Source: Pantoea anthophila
Lineage (GTDB): Bacteria; Pseudomonadota; Gammaproteobacteria; Enterobacterales; Enterobacteriaceae
Direction: 5' to 3'
DNA length: 64,000 bases
Assembly: GCF_006494375.1 (NCBI RefSeq)
Contig: NZ_VHIZ01000053.1
Location: forward strand, 17,504-81,503
Shown here: piece after piece, positions 1 through 13,516 of the stretch
How the letters are laid out: each line of letters starts with the position of its first letter
Numbering within the stretch: position 1 is the stretch's first letter
Notes under the pieces: generated by a model
The model's input: only the letters and a program-made list of their open reading frames with translations
What the model was told of the DNA's origin: nothing
Databases searched by the model: none
Made by a program: the position numbers and the translations under genes

Positions 1-35
1 ATGAGAAGTTAGCGAAGGTTGAAATCGCCCGCTAA
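1..35 (+). CDS. garR: 3' end of garR, tartronate semialdehyde reductase (partial)
   Basis: Only the last codons are inside the window. The open frame over positions 3-32 reads EKLAKVEIAR and stops with TAA at 33-35; the partial codon before it (AT) fits Tyr. This matches the C-terminus of E. coli GarR (YYEKLAKVEVTR) as I remember it. GarR reduces tartronate semialdehyde to D-glycerate. The next gene is garK, which uses glycerate, as in the E. coli garPLRK operon. The call rests on ten residues plus context. Confidence 0.72.
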   Translation, partial: EKLAKVEIAR

Positions 36-110
36 ATCCCGGTGCCGGTCTCCGCGGAAACCGGCCGGGTTCAGCGCCGTTTCAATGACTCAACTGTGCT
101 CGGATTGCCT

Positions 111-1250
111 ATGAAAATCGTAATCGCACCGGATTCATATAAAGAGAGTTTATCCGCCCTGGAGGTGGCATCGGCGATTGAAGCGGGATTCCGTGACATC
201 TTTCCCGATGCCCACTACGTGAAAATACCGGTCGCCGACGGCGGCGAAGGAACGGTAGAAGCGATGGTCGCGGCGACGAAAGGAAACATCGTCAGGCTGA
301 AGGTGACCGGGCCACTGGGCACACAGGTCGAGGCTTTCTATGGCCTCTCCGGCGATGCGTCCACCGCCTATATCGAAATGGCGGCAGCCAGCGGACTGGA
401 GCGGGTGCCCGCCGCCCAGCGCGATCCGCTGATCACCACCTCGTTCGGCACCGGCGAGCTGATCCGGCATGCGCTGGATAAAGGCATCGGCCACATCATT
501 ATTGGCATTGGTGGTAGTGCGACCAACGATGGCGGCGCCGGGATGATGCAGGCGCTGGGCGCCCGGCTGCTGGACGATCGCGGCCAGCAGATTGGTCACG
601 GCGGCGGGGCGCTGCCTGACCTCGCTTCCATTGAGATTGATGCACTGGATGCCCGTCTTCGGCAGTGCCGCATTGAGGTGGCGTGTGACGTCACCAATCC
701 GCTGACCGGAAAAGAGGGCGCTTCGGCTGTTTTCGGTCCGCAGAAAGGGGCGACACCGGCACTGGTGCAGCAGCTCGATCAGGCGCTGACCCACTACGCC
801 GCGATTATTCAGCGCGACCTCGATATCGACGTGCTGCATATCCCCGGCGGCGGTGCGGCGGGCGGCATGGGAGCGGCGCTGCACGCCTTTTGCCAGGCAG
901 AACTGCGGCGCGGCATCGAAATTGTCACGGAGGCGCTGGGGCTGGCGGAGCAGGTAAAAGATGCCGACCTCGTGATCACCGGGGAAGGCCGCATCGACAG
1001 CCAGAGTATCAATGGCAAGGTGCCGGTAGGGGTCGCCAGCGTAGCAAAGCGCTTCAACAAGCCGGTGATAGGCATCGCCGGCAGCCTGACGGCGGATGTG
1101 GGAGTGGTGCATCAGCATGGTATCGATGCGGTGTTCAGCGTGCTCTACAGCATCTGCACGCTGGATGAGGCGCTCGCCACGGCCGGCAAAAATGTAACGA
1201 TGACGGCGCGTAACGTCGCCGCCACGCTAAAGCTGGCTGGCTTTCACTGA
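111..1250 (+). CDS. garK: Glycerate 2-kinase GarK
   Basis: Phosphorylates D-glycerate to 2-phosphoglycerate, the last step of galactarate/glucarate and glyoxylate-derived glycerate use. The 379-residue protein begins [13 protein letters not shown], the family's N-terminus, and carries the conserved GGSATNDGG loop at residues 134-142 and a GEGRIDSQS motif in the C-terminal half. The frame stays open upstream to a GTG at 42, but those extra residues have no family counterpart, so ATG 111 is preferred although its Shine-Dalgarno is weak. It follows garR by 75 bp and is probably cotranscribed with it. GlxK is the close paralogue; the adjacent garR favours GarK. Confidence 0.93.
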   Translation: MKIVIAPDSYKESLSALEVASAIEAGFRDIFPDAHYVKIPVADGGEGTVEAMVAATKGNIVRLKVTGPLGTQVEAFYGLSGDASTAYIEMAAASGLERVPAAQRDPLITTSFGTGELIRHALDKGIGHIIIGIGGSATNDGGAGMMQALGARLLDDRGQQIGHGGGALPDLASIEIDALDARLRQCRIEVACDVTNPLTGKEGASAVFGPQKGATPALVQQLDQALTHYAAIIQRDLDIDVLHIPGGGAAGGMGAALHAFCQAELRRGIEIVTEALGLAEQVKDADLVITGEGRIDSQSINGKVPVGVASVAKRFNKPVIGIAGSLTADVGVVHQHGIDAVFSVLYSICTLDEALATAGKNVTMTARNVAATLKLAGFH

Positions 1251-1268
1251 TCCTGCGGCCAGCCCGGA

Positions 1269-3998
1269 TTACCCGATGCCCAGCAGCTGCCGGGCTTCAC
1301 GCGCCACGTTCTCCATCTCATCCTGCAGCTCCAGCAGCTCCGGCTCCAGGGCGGCGATATCGCTGGCCTGCAGCAGCTCTCTCTCCAGCTGATGGCAGAG
1401 CTGCTTCATGCGCGGCACGCCGCTGTAGCTGGCACTGCCGTGCAGCTTGTGAATGATCTCCCGCAGGGCCGTGACCTCATTGGCGGCCATAAACTGCGCC
1501 ATCTTCGCGTGAACTTCCGGTAAAAACTCCAGCAGCATCCGCAGCAGATCCCGTGCCAGGTCGGGTTTATTCGCCGCCTGCCGCAGTGCCAGCTGCCAGT
1601 CCAGCGTCGGCAGTATCGGCGGCAGTTCCGGCACGGCGACCACCGGCGCGGGCGTATAGCGCGCCAGCAGCTGCCTCAACTTGCTCTCATCAATCGGTTT
1701 GGCAAGATAGTCATTCATGCCCGCTTTGATGAGCTGCTCGCGTTCGCCATCAATGGCGTGAGCGGTCACCGCCACGATGGGGGTCGTGGCGTGCAGCGGC
1801 AGACCACGGATGATTTCGCTGGCGCGAATGCCATCAATGTCAGGCATCTGAATATCCATCAGAATCACATCCAGCGACTGCTGGCGCGCCTCGCGGATAG
1901 CGTGTTCGGCGCTGCTGCACAGCAGGATATTCTGCACCTGCTCCTCCAGCAGCGCACCGATCAGCTTGAGGTTGGCAGGGTTATCATCCACTGCCATCAC
2001 CGTCAGCGGCAGGCGCGGCGAGAAGGGCAGCTCGCTGATCTGGCGGGTGTGCAGATCCAGCAGCATCGGCAGGAGTCGCGTCAGGGAGATCGGCTTCGCA
2101 ATGCAGCCGTCAATGCCGCGCACCTTCAGTTCATCAGCCAGCAGCATCATCGGGCTGGGCAGGGCCATCAGCACATTGTCAGCCCGATCCAGCAGCGCAT
2201 TGATCCTCCCCTCGTTCAGCAGCTCGGGCTGGCTGATACTGACCGGCATCGCCATCAGCAGCAGCGGGTAGTGGGACGCCGGCAGGCCCTCCAGCGTTTC
2301 GCTGTAGTCGATCTGCAACGGCGTGGCGCTCAGCATCTCCAGCGCCGCGCGGGCGACGGTGGCATCCGCCTCGACATAGGCGATGCGGGACTGTGACAGC
2401 GCTTCCAGCACGCGCGGCATACCGGGCGCGTTGGGGTTAAGATCCAGCTGCACGCGAATCACAAAAGTAGAGCCCTGATCCGGCTGGCTGCTGAAGGTGA
2501 TATCCCCGCCCATCTCCCGCACCAGTTTCTGGGTGATGACCAGCCCCAGCCCGGTGCCGCCATGACGGCGCGAAATACTGGCGTCGGCCTGGCGGAACGC
2601 CTGAAACAGCTGCGTCTGCTGCTGCTCAGAGATACCGATGCCGCTATCCTCTACCTGAATCTCCAGCTCGACGCGCGTCTGGGTCATAACGCGTTGCGTG
2701 ACGCGCAGGCCGATATGGCCCTGTTCAGTAAACTTGATGGCGTTGCCAATCAGGTTGATCAGAATCTGCTGCAGGCGCAGCGCATCGCCGATGACGTTGT
2801 CCGGCACGCTGCTGTCGCACACCACCGTCAGTTCCAGCCCCTTGTCATGCGCCGACGGGGCCAGCAGCACCAGGGTCTCATCCAGGGTGGCACGCAGAGG
2901 GAAGGGGATCGCCTCCAGCATCAGCTTGCCCGCTTCCAGCTTCGAAAAATCGAGCACGTCGTTAATGATACTGAGCAGGTTGTTGGCCGAGCGCTCGATG
3001 GTCTGCATGTAGTCGCGCTGGGTCGTGCGCAGCTGAGTTTTCAGCATCTGGCGGGTAAAGCCCAGCACGCCATTAAGCGGCGTTCGCAGCTCGTGCGACA
3101 TGTTTGCCAGAAACTCCGATTTGATGCGCGCCGCTTCCTGAGCGCGCTTCTTCGCCAGATCCAGTTCGACGTTCTGAATCTCCAGCTGCTCCAGCGTTTC
3201 CCGTAGATCGTACGTCGCCTGATCGATGTTGTGCTGCATCTCTTCGTGATAGGCGGTCAGCGACATCGCCATGGCGTTGATGCCGTTTTTCAGCGTGCTG
3301 AGTTCGCCCAGCATGTACCCCTCAACGCGGCTGTCGAGCTGACCGCGGCGGATGCGGTCAACGGTGGTCACCATGTTACGGATCGGGCCGGTGACATCAC
3401 GCATCAGACGATAGGCAAACAGCATTGCGAGGCAGAGGCAGAATAGCAGCATCAGGGTCGCGACAAACACCTCTTTATACTGCTGCAGGCGCACCGACTG
3501 CAGATCGAGTTCAATCGCCACATAGCCCAGGGGGTTGCCCGAGGGTTTGACCTTTTCATCGGGCAATTCATCCAGATCGTAACGCTCGGCCGTGATCGGC
3601 GTGCGCAGAATCAACAGATTACCGTGACGCTCCATGGAGACATCATCGGGCAGGGCGTGGATATCCTCCTGCTGCAGCAGGCTGAGATTCTGCCGGTTAT
3701 TGGAGGTGACGTAGAGCTGGTTATGATTATCGAACACCGAGATCGCCCGGACGATGCCGGAGTGGCGGCGGTGCAGTAAACTCACCAGCTCCCGCATCGC
3801 ATCGCGATCGTCCCAGGTCATGCTGTATTCGCTGGAGATCGCCAGCGGTTCGATGATATTCGCCCCGGCATCGATTACCTGGCGCTGCAGTTCATTGTAG
3901 CGATGGACCACAAAAAATGAGCTGAGCAGCAGGCCAACCATCAGCGTGGGTGCCAGAATTAAAATCATCATTCGCGCCCGCAGGCTGTATTTGGTCAT
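1269..3998 (-). CDS. barA: Hybrid sensor histidine kinase BarA
   Basis: Tripartite membrane kinase that phosphorylates UvrY and so drives the CsrB/CsrC small RNAs that titrate CsrA (csrA lies at 52276). Two membrane helices (about residues 10-31 and 178-197) flank a periplasmic sensor region. A HAMP linker and coiled coil follow, then the kinase core with H302 in [10 protein letters not shown] and ATP-binding boxes DSGIGIS and GGTGLGL. A receiver domain has D715 in ILMDIQMPD, and a C-terminal HPt domain has H853 in [10 protein letters not shown]. Length (909 aa) is close to E. coli BarA. It is convergent with garK and divergent from rlmD, as in E. coli. Confidence 0.96.
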   Translation of the reverse strand: MTKYSLRARMMILILAPTLMVGLLLSSFFVVHRYNELQRQVIDAGANIIEPLAISSEYSMTWDDRDAMRELVSLLHRRHSGIVRAISVFDNHNQLYVTSNNRQNLSLLQQEDIHALPDDVSMERHGNLLILRTPITAERYDLDELPDEKVKPSGNPLGYVAIELDLQSVRLQQYKEVFVATLMLLFCLCLAMLFAYRLMRDVTGPIRNMVTTVDRIRRGQLDSRVEGYMLGELSTLKNGINAMAMSLTAYHEEMQHNIDQATYDLRETLEQLEIQNVELDLAKKRAQEAARIKSEFLANMSHELRTPLNGVLGFTRQMLKTQLRTTQRDYMQTIERSANNLLSIINDVLDFSKLEAGKLMLEAIPFPLRATLDETLVLLAPSAHDKGLELTVVCDSSVPDNVIGDALRLQQILINLIGNAIKFTEQGHIGLRVTQRVMTQTRVELEIQVEDSGIGISEQQQTQLFQAFRQADASISRRHGGTGLGLVITQKLVREMGGDITFSSQPDQGSTFVIRVQLDLNPNAPGMPRVLEALSQSRIAYVEADATVARAALEMLSATPLQIDYSETLEGLPASHYPLLLMAMPVSISQPELLNEGRINALLDRADNVLMALPSPMMLLADELKVRGIDGCIAKPISLTRLLPMLLDLHTRQISELPFSPRLPLTVMAVDDNPANLKLIGALLEEQVQNILLCSSAEHAIREARQQSLDVILMDIQMPDIDGIRASEIIRGLPLHATTPIVAVTAHAIDGEREQLIKAGMNDYLAKPIDESKLRQLLARYTPAPVVAVPELPPILPTLDWQLALRQAANKPDLARDLLRMLLEFLPEVHAKMAQFMAANEVTALREIIHKLHGSASYSGVPRMKQLCHQLERELLQASDIAALEPELLELQDEMENVAREARQLLGIG

Positions 3999-4090
3999 AA
4001 TAGTCGCCTGGCTACTCCGGCATTAACCTCCCTGCACATCCTGTCGACAGCACCGTGCAGGTCGTTTCGATAAAGAGAACTGATAACACT

Positions 4091-5407
4091 ATGGCGCAAT
4101 TTTACGTTGCAAAACAGCGCGTGGCGACACAACAGCGGATCACCGTCACCATCGATGAGCTCGATCCGTTCGGTCAGGGCGTGGCGCGTCACAAAGGCAA
4201 AACGATTTTTGTCGCCGGTGCCTTGCCGGGTGAGCAGGCGGAGATCACGCTGACAGAGGATAAACGCCAGTTTGCCCGGGGGAAAGTGAAACGGCTGCTG
4301 AGCCGCAGTCCGGCACGAGTTGCACCGCGCTGTCCCCACTTTGATCGCTGCGGTGGCTGCCAGCAGCAGCATGCAGAGGTGGAGCTGCAGCAGCAGAGCA
4401 AAGCTCAGGCGCTGAGCCGGATGCTGAGCCAGGCCGCCGCGCAGACGATCGCGGTGAATGAGGTGATCGCCGGTGAACCCTGGGGCTACCGGCGTCGCGC
4501 CCGTCTGGGTCTGCAGTGGCAGAATAAAGCGCAGCGGCTGCAGATGGGGTTCCGCCAGGAGGCGAGCAACGATCTGGTCGATATTCAGCACTGCCCCGTT
4601 TTAGTGCCCGAACTTGAGGCATTGCTGGTGCCGCTGCACCACTGCCTGAGTGCACTGCACGCCGTCAGGCGTCTCGGTCATGTGGAACTGGTGCTGGCGG
4701 ATAACGGCCCGCTGATGATCCTGCGCCATCTTGATGCGCTGCACCCGGACGACCGTGAAAAACTGGAACAGTTTTCGCATAAGCATCAGCTGATGCTCTT
4801 CCTGGATGCGGGTGATGAAGGGTTAACGTCGTTAACCACCCAGACACCTTTTTATCACTCTCACCAGCTTAAGCTAACCTTCAGTCCGCAGGACTTTATT
4901 CAGGTTAACGATGCGGTGAATCAGCAGATGGTGGCAAAGGCGATAGCCTGGCTCGATCTGCAACCGGAAGACCGGGTTCTGGATCTCTTTTGCGGCATGG
5001 GAAACTTCACACTTCCTATAGGAATCTTCGTACAAAATGTGGTTGGTGTGGAGGGGGTTGCAGCATTAGTGCGGCAGGCAGCGTATAATGCTGATTCGAA
5101 TAATCTTAAAAACGTCAGTTTTTTTCAGCATAATCTGGAAGAGACGGTGTCGCGCCAGCCGTGGGCGGCACAGGGATTTAACAAGGTATTACTCGATCCG
5201 GCACGCGCCGGGGCTGCGGGCGTGATGGCACATGTGGTTAAACTTGCGCCAGAACACGTGGTCTATGTGTCGTGTAATCCAACAACACTCGCCCGCGACA
5301 GTCAGGTCTTGCTGTCGGCAGGCTACCAATTGGAAAGGGTCGCGATGCTGGATATGTTCCCTCATACCCGTCATCTCGAATCCATGGTGCTGTTCAGAAA
5401 AACATAA
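4091..5407 (+). CDS. rlmD: 23S rRNA (uracil-1939-C5) methyltransferase RlmD
   Basis: SAM-dependent enzyme that makes m5U1939 in 23S rRNA. An N-terminal TRAM domain is followed by 4Fe-4S ligands C81, C87 and C90 ([10 protein letters not shown]) and C168. The SAM-binding motif is [11 protein letters not shown] and the catalytic Cys is C395 in [12 protein letters not shown]. The start is ATG 4091 ([10 protein letters not shown]), which matches E. coli; an in-frame upstream start at 4055 would add 12 unconserved residues. It precedes relA by 29 bp, the E. coli arrangement, and the two may share transcripts. Confidence 0.96.
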   Translation: MAQFYVAKQRVATQQRITVTIDELDPFGQGVARHKGKTIFVAGALPGEQAEITLTEDKRQFARGKVKRLLSRSPARVAPRCPHFDRCGGCQQQHAEVELQQQSKAQALSRMLSQAAAQTIAVNEVIAGEPWGYRRRARLGLQWQNKAQRLQMGFRQEASNDLVDIQHCPVLVPELEALLVPLHHCLSALHAVRRLGHVELVLADNGPLMILRHLDALHPDDREKLEQFSHKHQLMLFLDAGDEGLTSLTTQTPFYHSHQLKLTFSPQDFIQVNDAVNQQMVAKAIAWLDLQPEDRVLDLFCGMGNFTLPIGIFVQNVVGVEGVAALVRQAAYNADSNNLKNVSFFQHNLEETVSRQPWAAQGFNKVLLDPARAGAAGVMAHVVKLAPEHVVYVSCNPTTLARDSQVLLSAGYQLERVAMLDMFPHTRHLESMVLFRKT

Positions 5408-5436
5408 GCGATGTATGTCGTTGTGCAGGAGAGGTT

Positions 5437-7668
5437 ATGGTTGCGGTCAGAAGTGCGCATTTAAATACTGAGGGGGAATTTGCCCTCGACCAGTGGATCG
5501 CCAGTCTCGGTATCGCCAACCCGCAATCATGTCAACGCGTTGCCGATACCTGGCGCTACTGTGAAGCGCAGACGCAGGACCATCCCGATCAGTCGCTGCT
5601 GCTGTGGCGCGGGATCGAGATGGTGGAAATCCTCTCCATGCTCAGCATGGATATCGAAAGCCTCTGTGCGGCGCTGATCTTCCCGCTGGCTAACGATGAA
5701 GTGGTGAGTGAGGAGGAGCTGGAAACCGCCGTCGGCAAAGGCATCGTCTCGCTGGTGCACGGCGTGCGCGACATGGACGCCATCCGCCAGCTGAAAGCGA
5801 TTCACAACGACTCCATGGCCTCTGAACAGGTCGATAACGTCCGCCGTATGCTGCTGGCGATGGTCGAAGATTTCCGCTGCGTAGTGCTGAAGCTGGCCGA
5901 ACGCATCATGAACCTGCGCGAAATGAAAGATGCGCCGGAAGATGAGCGGGTGCTGGCGGCCAAAGAGAGCACCAACATCTATGCCCCGCTGGCCAATCGT
6001 CTCGGCATCGGTCAGCTCAAATGGGAGCTGGAAGATTACTGCTTCCGCTACCTGCATCCCGACGAATACAAGCATATCGCCCGGTTACTGCATGAGCGGC
6101 GTATCGACCGCGAGCAGTATATCGACAACTTCGTCAGCAACCTGCGCAAAGAGATGGCCAAAGAGGGCGTGCGCGCCGAGGTCTACGGTCGTCCGAAACA
6201 TATCTACAGCATCTGGCGTAAGATGCAGAAAAAGTCGCTGGCCTTTGATGAGCTGTTTGATGTGCGGGCGGTGCGCATCGTGGCCGATCGCCTGCAGGAT
6301 TGCTACGGCGCGCTGGGCACGGTGCATACGCTCTATCGCCATCTGCCCAGCGAGTTTGATGACTACGTCGCCAACCCGAAACCCAACGGCTATCAGTCGA
6401 TTCATACCGTGGTGTTAGGCCCGCAGGGCAAAACGGTGGAGATTCAGATCCGTACCCGCCAGATGCATGAAGATGCGGAGCTGGGGGTGGCGGCGCACTG
6501 GAAATACAAAGAGGGCCCAACCTCGAGCAGCGCGCGTGGCGCTGCCGGCCACGAAGAGCGCATCGCCTGGCTGCGTAAGCTGATCAGCTGGCAGGAGGAG
6601 ATGGCGGACTCGGGCGAGCTGCTTGAAGAGGTGCGCAGCCAGGTGTTTGATGACCGGGTCTACGTCTTTACCCCGAAAGGGGACGTGGTGGATCTGCCTG
6701 CCGGATCGACACCGCTCGACTTTGCCTACCATATTCACAGCGACATCGGTCACCGCTGCATCGGCGCAAAAATTGGCGGCCGTATTGTGCCGTTTACCTA
6801 TCAGTTGCAGATGGGCGACCAGGTTGAGGTGATTACCCAGAAGCAGCCGAACCCGAGTCGCGACTGGCTCAACCCGAACCTGGGCTACATCACCACCAGC
6901 CGCGGACGCTCGAAGATCCACAACTGGTTCCGCAAGCAGGATCGCGACAAGAACATTGCCGCCGGACGGCAGATTCTGGATAACGAGCTGAACCAGTTCG
7001 ATATCAGCCTGCGCGAGGCGGAAAAACTGCTGCTGCCGCGCTATAACGTGACCTCGCTTGAAGAGCTGCTGGCGGCGATTGGCGGCGGCGATATTCGTCT
7101 CAACCAGATGGTGAACTTCCTGCAGGCGAAGCTGAACAAGCCGAGCGCCGAAGAGGAAGATCGCGAGGCGCTGCGCCAGCTGACGCAGAAAGCCTACACT
7201 CCGCCGACGCGCAAAGAGAGCGGGCGTGTGGTCGTGGAAGGGGTGGGCAATCTGATGCACCATATCGCCCGCTGCTGCCAGCCGATCCCGGGCGACGATA
7301 TCGTCGGTTTCATCACCCAGGGGCGCGGCATCTCTATCCACCGCGCCGACTGCGACCAGCTGGCCGAACTGATTTCCCACGCCCCGGAACGCATCGTCGA
7401 TGCGGTGTGGGGCGAAAGCTACTCCAGCGGCTATTCGCTGGTGGTGCGGGTGACGGCCAACGATCGCAGCGGGCTGCTGCGCGACATCACCACCATTCTT
7501 GCCAATGAGAAAGTGAATGTGCTGGGCGTGTCCAGCCGCAGCGACACCAAAAAACAGCTCGCCACCATCGACATGGACATCGAGATCTACAACCATCAGG
7601 TACTGGGACGTGTCCTGGCGCGTCTGAACCAGGTCTCTGATATCATTGACGCCCGTCGCCTGCACTGA
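5437..7668 (+). CDS. relA: GTP pyrophosphokinase RelA
   Basis: Ribosome-associated (p)ppGpp synthetase activated by uncharged tRNA during amino-acid starvation. The 743 residues match E. coli RelA across the whole length, starting MVAVRSAH. The N-terminal HD region is degenerate, as expected for a synthetase-only RelA. The synthetase domain carries ELFDVRAVRI and GYQSIHTVV, followed by TGS, helical and zinc-finger regions (ARCCQP) and a C-terminal ACT domain (SLVVRVTANDRSGLL). In E. coli mazEF lie directly downstream; here mazG follows after 156 bp with no toxin-antitoxin pair. Confidence 0.98.
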   Translation: MVAVRSAHLNTEGEFALDQWIASLGIANPQSCQRVADTWRYCEAQTQDHPDQSLLLWRGIEMVEILSMLSMDIESLCAALIFPLANDEVVSEEELETAVGKGIVSLVHGVRDMDAIRQLKAIHNDSMASEQVDNVRRMLLAMVEDFRCVVLKLAERIMNLREMKDAPEDERVLAAKESTNIYAPLANRLGIGQLKWELEDYCFRYLHPDEYKHIARLLHERRIDREQYIDNFVSNLRKEMAKEGVRAEVYGRPKHIYSIWRKMQKKSLAFDELFDVRAVRIVADRLQDCYGALGTVHTLYRHLPSEFDDYVANPKPNGYQSIHTVVLGPQGKTVEIQIRTRQMHEDAELGVAAHWKYKEGPTSSSARGAAGHEERIAWLRKLISWQEEMADSGELLEEVRSQVFDDRVYVFTPKGDVVDLPAGSTPLDFAYHIHSDIGHRCIGAKIGGRIVPFTYQLQMGDQVEVITQKQPNPSRDWLNPNLGYITTSRGRSKIHNWFRKQDRDKNIAAGRQILDNELNQFDISLREAEKLLLPRYNVTSLEELLAAIGGGDIRLNQMVNFLQAKLNKPSAEEEDREALRQLTQKAYTPPTRKESGRVVVEGVGNLMHHIARCCQPIPGDDIVGFITQGRGISIHRADCDQLAELISHAPERIVDAVWGESYSSGYSLVVRVTANDRSGLLRDITTILANEKVNVLGVSSRSDTKKQLATIDMDIEIYNHQVLGRVLARLNQVSDIIDARRLH

Positions 7669-7687
7669 TTGTCAATCAGGCCCTGCG

Positions 7688-7709
7688 GCAACCGGCAGCG
7701 TGCGGTTGC
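7688..7709 (+). other. Stem-loop in the relA-mazG gap
   Basis: GCAACCG and CGGTTGC form a 7-bp perfect stem around an 8-nt loop, 20 bp after the relA stop. No T-tract follows, so this is more likely an mRNA-processing or pausing hairpin than a strong terminator. It occupies the place where mazEF sits in E. coli. Confidence 0.35.
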
Positions 7710-7824
7710 GCGGGCGCAATCTGCACCCCGGGGCGCTGCCGGACGCGCGTTACTGCATCCGTCAGCGCCTGTCATGCGCCTCTCTGTTTCCTGTCATCTG
7801 ACCATCAATCAAGGATCTACCCGA

Positions 7825-8610
7825 ATGAACGCTATTGAGCGCCTGCTTGGCATTATGAAAACCCTGCGCGATCCAGAGCATGGCTGTCCGTGGGATCGTG
7901 AGCAGACCTTTGCCACCATCGCGCCCTATACGCTGGAAGAGACCTATGAGGTGCTGGACGCCATCCAGCGCGAAGATTTCAGCGACCTGCGCGGCGAGCT
8001 GGGCGACCTGCTGTTTCAGGTGGTCTTTTATGCTCAGATGGCGAGCGAAGCGGATCGCTTCAACTTTGAGGATGTCTGCCACGCCATCAGCGACAAGCTG
8101 GAGCGCCGTCATCCGCACATCTTTGGCGAGGCCACGGCGGAAACCAGCACGGAGGTGCTGAAAAACTGGGAAACGATTAAGAGCGCCGAACGGGCAGAGA
8201 AAGCGCAGCATTCGGCGCTGGACGACATCCCCAAAGCACTGCCTGCGCTGATGCGCGCCCATAAGATCCAGAAGCGTTGCCATAATGTCGGCTTCGACTG
8301 GACCACCCTGGGGCCGGTGGTGGCGAAAGTGCATGAAGAGATTGATGAGGTCATGCATGAGGCGCAGCAGAGCGTGGTGGACAGCGAAAAGCTGGAAGAG
8401 GAGATTGGCGATCTGCTGTTCGCCACCGTCAACCTGTCGCGCCATCTGGGTAGCAAAGCAGAAACCGCGCTGCAGAAGGCCAACGACAAGTTTGAGCGCC
8501 GCTTCCGCGCGGTGGAAGCGATAATTGCTGCGCAGGGACTGAGTATGCCGGGTGCGACGCTGGAACAGATGGAGGCCGCCTGGCAGCAGGTCAAAGCCGG
8601 GGAGAAGTGA
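7825..8610 (+). CDS. mazG: Nucleoside triphosphate pyrophosphohydrolase MazG
   Basis: Hydrolyses (d)NTPs to NMP and PPi and in E. coli is linked to lowering ppGpp. The 261-residue protein has two MazG domains, each with acidic metal-binding helices (EETYEVLDAI with ELGDLLFQ, then HEEIDEVMHE with EEIGDLLFA). The start is ATG 7825 (MNAIERLLGIMKTLRD) after AAGGA; the frame is open further upstream but that stretch shows no conservation. It lies downstream of relA on the same strand. Confidence 0.95.
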   Translation: MNAIERLLGIMKTLRDPEHGCPWDREQTFATIAPYTLEETYEVLDAIQREDFSDLRGELGDLLFQVVFYAQMASEADRFNFEDVCHAISDKLERRHPHIFGEATAETSTEVLKNWETIKSAERAEKAQHSALDDIPKALPALMRAHKIQKRCHNVGFDWTTLGPVVAKVHEEIDEVMHEAQQSVVDSEKLEEEIGDLLFATVNLSRHLGSKAETALQKANDKFERRFRAVEAIIAAQGLSMPGATLEQMEAAWQQVKAGEK

Positions 8611-8759
8611 TGATTATTCCAGCGCTGTGCATAAAGTCGCCGTTTGCGCTTACACGATTCAGCGCGCCATCAACTTTGTGACGCACGTCAACATTTCTTT
8701 GGCGGCTATCCGCTATGTTAGCCGCAGCAATGCGTTGGAGGATGGCTGTGATTCATCAA

Positions 8760-8788
8760 TTGTGGCTGATAGCGGTTTCCAGTATACT
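8760..8788 (+). promoter_or_regulatory. Candidate sigma-70 promoter of pyrG
   Basis: TTGTGG (8760-8765) and TATACT (8783-8788) are separated by 17 bp and lie 55 bp upstream of the pyrG ATG, in the 232-bp mazG-pyrG gap. No terminator or other element was evident in the rest of this gap. Confidence 0.55.
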
Positions 8789-8827
8789 GTTTTCCCGTCC
8801 TGGTTATTCCACCGTCTTTAAACCTAA

Positions 8828-10480
<1,653 letters not shown>

Positions 10481-10485
10481 ATTTC

Positions 10486-10520
10486 ACAAACAGCGCGCGA
10501 ACTTTTCGCGCGTTGTTTGT
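10486..10520 (+). other. Intercistronic stem-loop between pyrG and eno
   Basis: ACAAACA plus GCGCGCGAA (10486-10501) pairs with TTCGCGCGT plus TGTTTGT (10505-10520), giving a stem of about 16 bp closed by a 3-nt loop. No uridine run follows, so it may be a processing, stability or partial-termination element that adjusts the ratio of pyrG to the very highly expressed eno. Confidence 0.5.
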
Positions 10521-10535
10521 CTTAGGATTGACTAA

Positions 10536-11852
<1,317 letters not shown>

Positions 11853-11890
11853 TGACCCGGTGCTGATGCCACGTTGCGTGGCATCGCATA

Positions 11891-11926
11891 AACAGAAAGC
11901 CCCGCCCTGTGCGGGGCTTTCTGTTT
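11891..11926 (+). terminator. Rho-independent terminator of eno
   Basis: AACAGAAAGCCCCGC (11891-11905) pairs perfectly with GCGGGGCTTTCTGTT around the 5-nt loop CCTGT. The stem has A-rich and T-rich flanks, 39 bp after the eno stop. Confidence 0.88.
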
Positions 11927-12081
11927 ATGCAGTGTACAGTCACGGATGGCAGGGCCCGATCAAGCGGCATTCCTGTCGGCCCGTGCACTTCCCTGCGCGC
12001 GGAGAAAAGGCACAACGCGTGGTTGAGCTGCGCGACAAATCTGCCATAATCAGCGCCCCGATTTATCCAGGCGAGTAAAAA

Positions 12082-12753
12082 ATGTTCTACCCGATTAACG
12101 AAATGTTCCAGACACTGCAGGGCGAAGGTTACTACACCGGCGTGCCTGCTCTCTTTATCCGCCTGCAGGGATGCCCGGTGGGCTGTAGCTGGTGCGATAC
12201 CAAACATACTTGGGACAAGCGGGCAGATCGGGAGACCTCGCTGGGCGATATTTTGATCAAAACGGTGGAGAGTGACGCCTGGGGCGATGCCGACGCGGCG
12301 ACCCTGCTTCGCGCCATCGAACAGCAGGGCTGGACGGCGCGGCACGTGGTGATTACCGGCGGTGAACCGGCGATATACGATCTGCGTCCGTTAACCGCTG
12401 CGCTGGAGCAGCAGGGTTTTCAGTGCCAGATTGAGACCAGTGGCACTCACGAAATCCACTGCTCTGAACGGACCTGGGTGACGGTGTCGCCGAAGGTGAA
12501 CATGCGCGGCGGCTACGACGTGCTGCCGCAGGCCCTGAGCCGGGCTGATGAAATCAAACATCCGGTGGCGCGCCAGCGTGATGTCGAGGCACTGGATGCG
12601 CTACTGGCGGGCATTGAGGACAGCAAACCGCGCATCATCGCGCTTCAGCCCATCAGCCGCAAAGAGGAGGCGACCCGCCTCTGCATTGAGACCTGCATCG
12701 CCCGCAACTGGCGTCTGTCGATGCAGACCCACAAATATCTCAATATCGCCTGA
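12082..12753 (+). CDS. queE: 7-carboxy-7-deazaguanine synthase QueE
   Basis: Radical SAM enzyme that contracts 6-carboxytetrahydropterin to 7-carboxy-7-deazaguanine in queuosine/preQ1 synthesis. The 223-residue protein carries the cluster motif C31-x3-C35-x2-C38 (CPVGCSWCDTKHTW), which is the usual radical SAM spacing, and ITGGEP in the core. It ends RLSMQTHKYLNIA, as in E. coli. It faces queD, the preceding enzyme of the same pathway, across a 104-bp convergent gap. Confidence 0.97.
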   Translation: MFYPINEMFQTLQGEGYYTGVPALFIRLQGCPVGCSWCDTKHTWDKRADRETSLGDILIKTVESDAWGDADAATLLRAIEQQGWTARHVVITGGEPAIYDLRPLTAALEQQGFQCQIETSGTHEIHCSERTWVTVSPKVNMRGGYDVLPQALSRADEIKHPVARQRDVEALDALLAGIEDSKPRIIALQPISRKEEATRLCIETCIARNWRLSMQTHKYLNIA

Positions 12754-12828
12754 TTTTCATCGCAGCGGTTTCTGCGCGCGGAGGGGAGTGCAGGGCAGGG
12801 GATGGCAGAGGTGAAAAAGGGGAGCCGC

Positions 12829-12853
12829 GTCGGATCGAAGGATTCGATCCGAC
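12829..12853 (-). terminator. Perfect inverted repeat, probable queD terminator
   Basis: GTCGGATCGAA and TTCGATCCGAC form an 11-bp perfect stem with a 3-nt loop, 5 bp past the queD stop. Read on the minus strand a CCCCTTTTT tract follows after a few bases. It may also limit transcription from queE. Confidence 0.6.
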
Positions 12854-12857
12854 AGGG

Positions 12858-13217
12858 TCAGCCGCGGTAAACGCAGCCTGCAGTGCAGGTTTCTTTGATC
12901 ATGACCGCGCTTAACAGCGGCAGTTGCGGCTTCATCTGATCCCAGATCCATTTCGCCAGCACTTCGCTGGTGGGATTTTCCAGGCCGGGAATATCGTTCA
13001 GGTAGTAGTGGTCCAGCCGATCGTAGACCGGCTTAAACGCCGCTTTCAGTTCAGCAAAATCCATAACCCAGCCGGTATGCGCATCCACTTCGCCGGTAAT
13101 CTCCAGACGAACCAGGAACGAATGACCGTGCAGACGGCCACATTTGTGTCCGGCCGGCACATTCGGAAGATGGTGCGCGGCCTCGAACTGGAATTCTTTA
13201 AACAGGGTGGTAGACAT
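12858..13217 (-). CDS. queD: 6-carboxy-5,6,7,8-tetrahydropterin synthase QueD
   Basis: Zinc enzyme of the tetrahydropterin synthase fold that converts 7,8-dihydroneopterin triphosphate to 6-carboxytetrahydropterin, the substrate of QueE. The 119 residues include the zinc histidines (FEAAHH at 11-16, H30 and H32 in RLHGH), the catalytic C26 (KCGR) and [10 protein letters not shown]. Lies between queE and cysJ as in E. coli; transcribed away from cysJ. Confidence 0.96.
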   Translation of the reverse strand: MSTTLFKEFQFEAAHHLPNVPAGHKCGRLHGHSFLVRLEITGEVDAHTGWVMDFAELKAAFKPVYDRLDHYYLNDIPGLENPTSEVLAKWIWDQMKPQLPLLSAVMIKETCTAGCVYRG

Positions 13218-13379
13218 AGTGGTTCTCAGACATTAAAAAACCGCTGGATTCTACCTGATTACCGCTTTTTTCGCACCCGCTGCGCACGAAGCGTTCTTTT
13301 TCTTCACCCCTCTTCCTCTGATGTCCAGCTAATTAACTGATATAGCGCCGCTTTGCTTACCACTTTTGCTGATTAATCC

Positions 13380-13450
13380 TACCTGAAAAACCATTTAGTC
13401 ATTTTGGTTATTTGATATGTCGAAGGCGTATTTAATCGTTAATATACAGC
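13380..13450 (+). promoter_or_regulatory. Probable cysJIH promoter region (CysB-dependent type)
   Basis: The 299-bp queD-cysJ gap becomes AT-rich from about 13320. The best -10 candidates are TAATAT (13440-13445) or TATACA (13443-13448), with no good -35, which fits an activator-dependent promoter. In E. coli CysB binds just upstream of the cysJ -35. No repeat strong enough to call as a CysB site was found here. Position and factor are inferred. Confidence 0.35.
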
Positions 13451-13516
13451 CCGGTAACCTACGCACTCTTCCGCCATTTTACGGTCCGGACTTCTGATAC
13501 TGGAATTTTTAACGCG

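Noticed and set aside
150..1118. Long open frame (322 codons) on the minus strand inside garK
   Set aside because: It mirrors garK in the opposite strand, has no family-like motifs and no separate ribosome site; a result of high GC codon use.
6415..7665. 416-codon open frame antisense to relA
   Set aside because: It is entirely within relA, with low-complexity Gln/Arg/His content typical of antisense reading of GC-rich genes.
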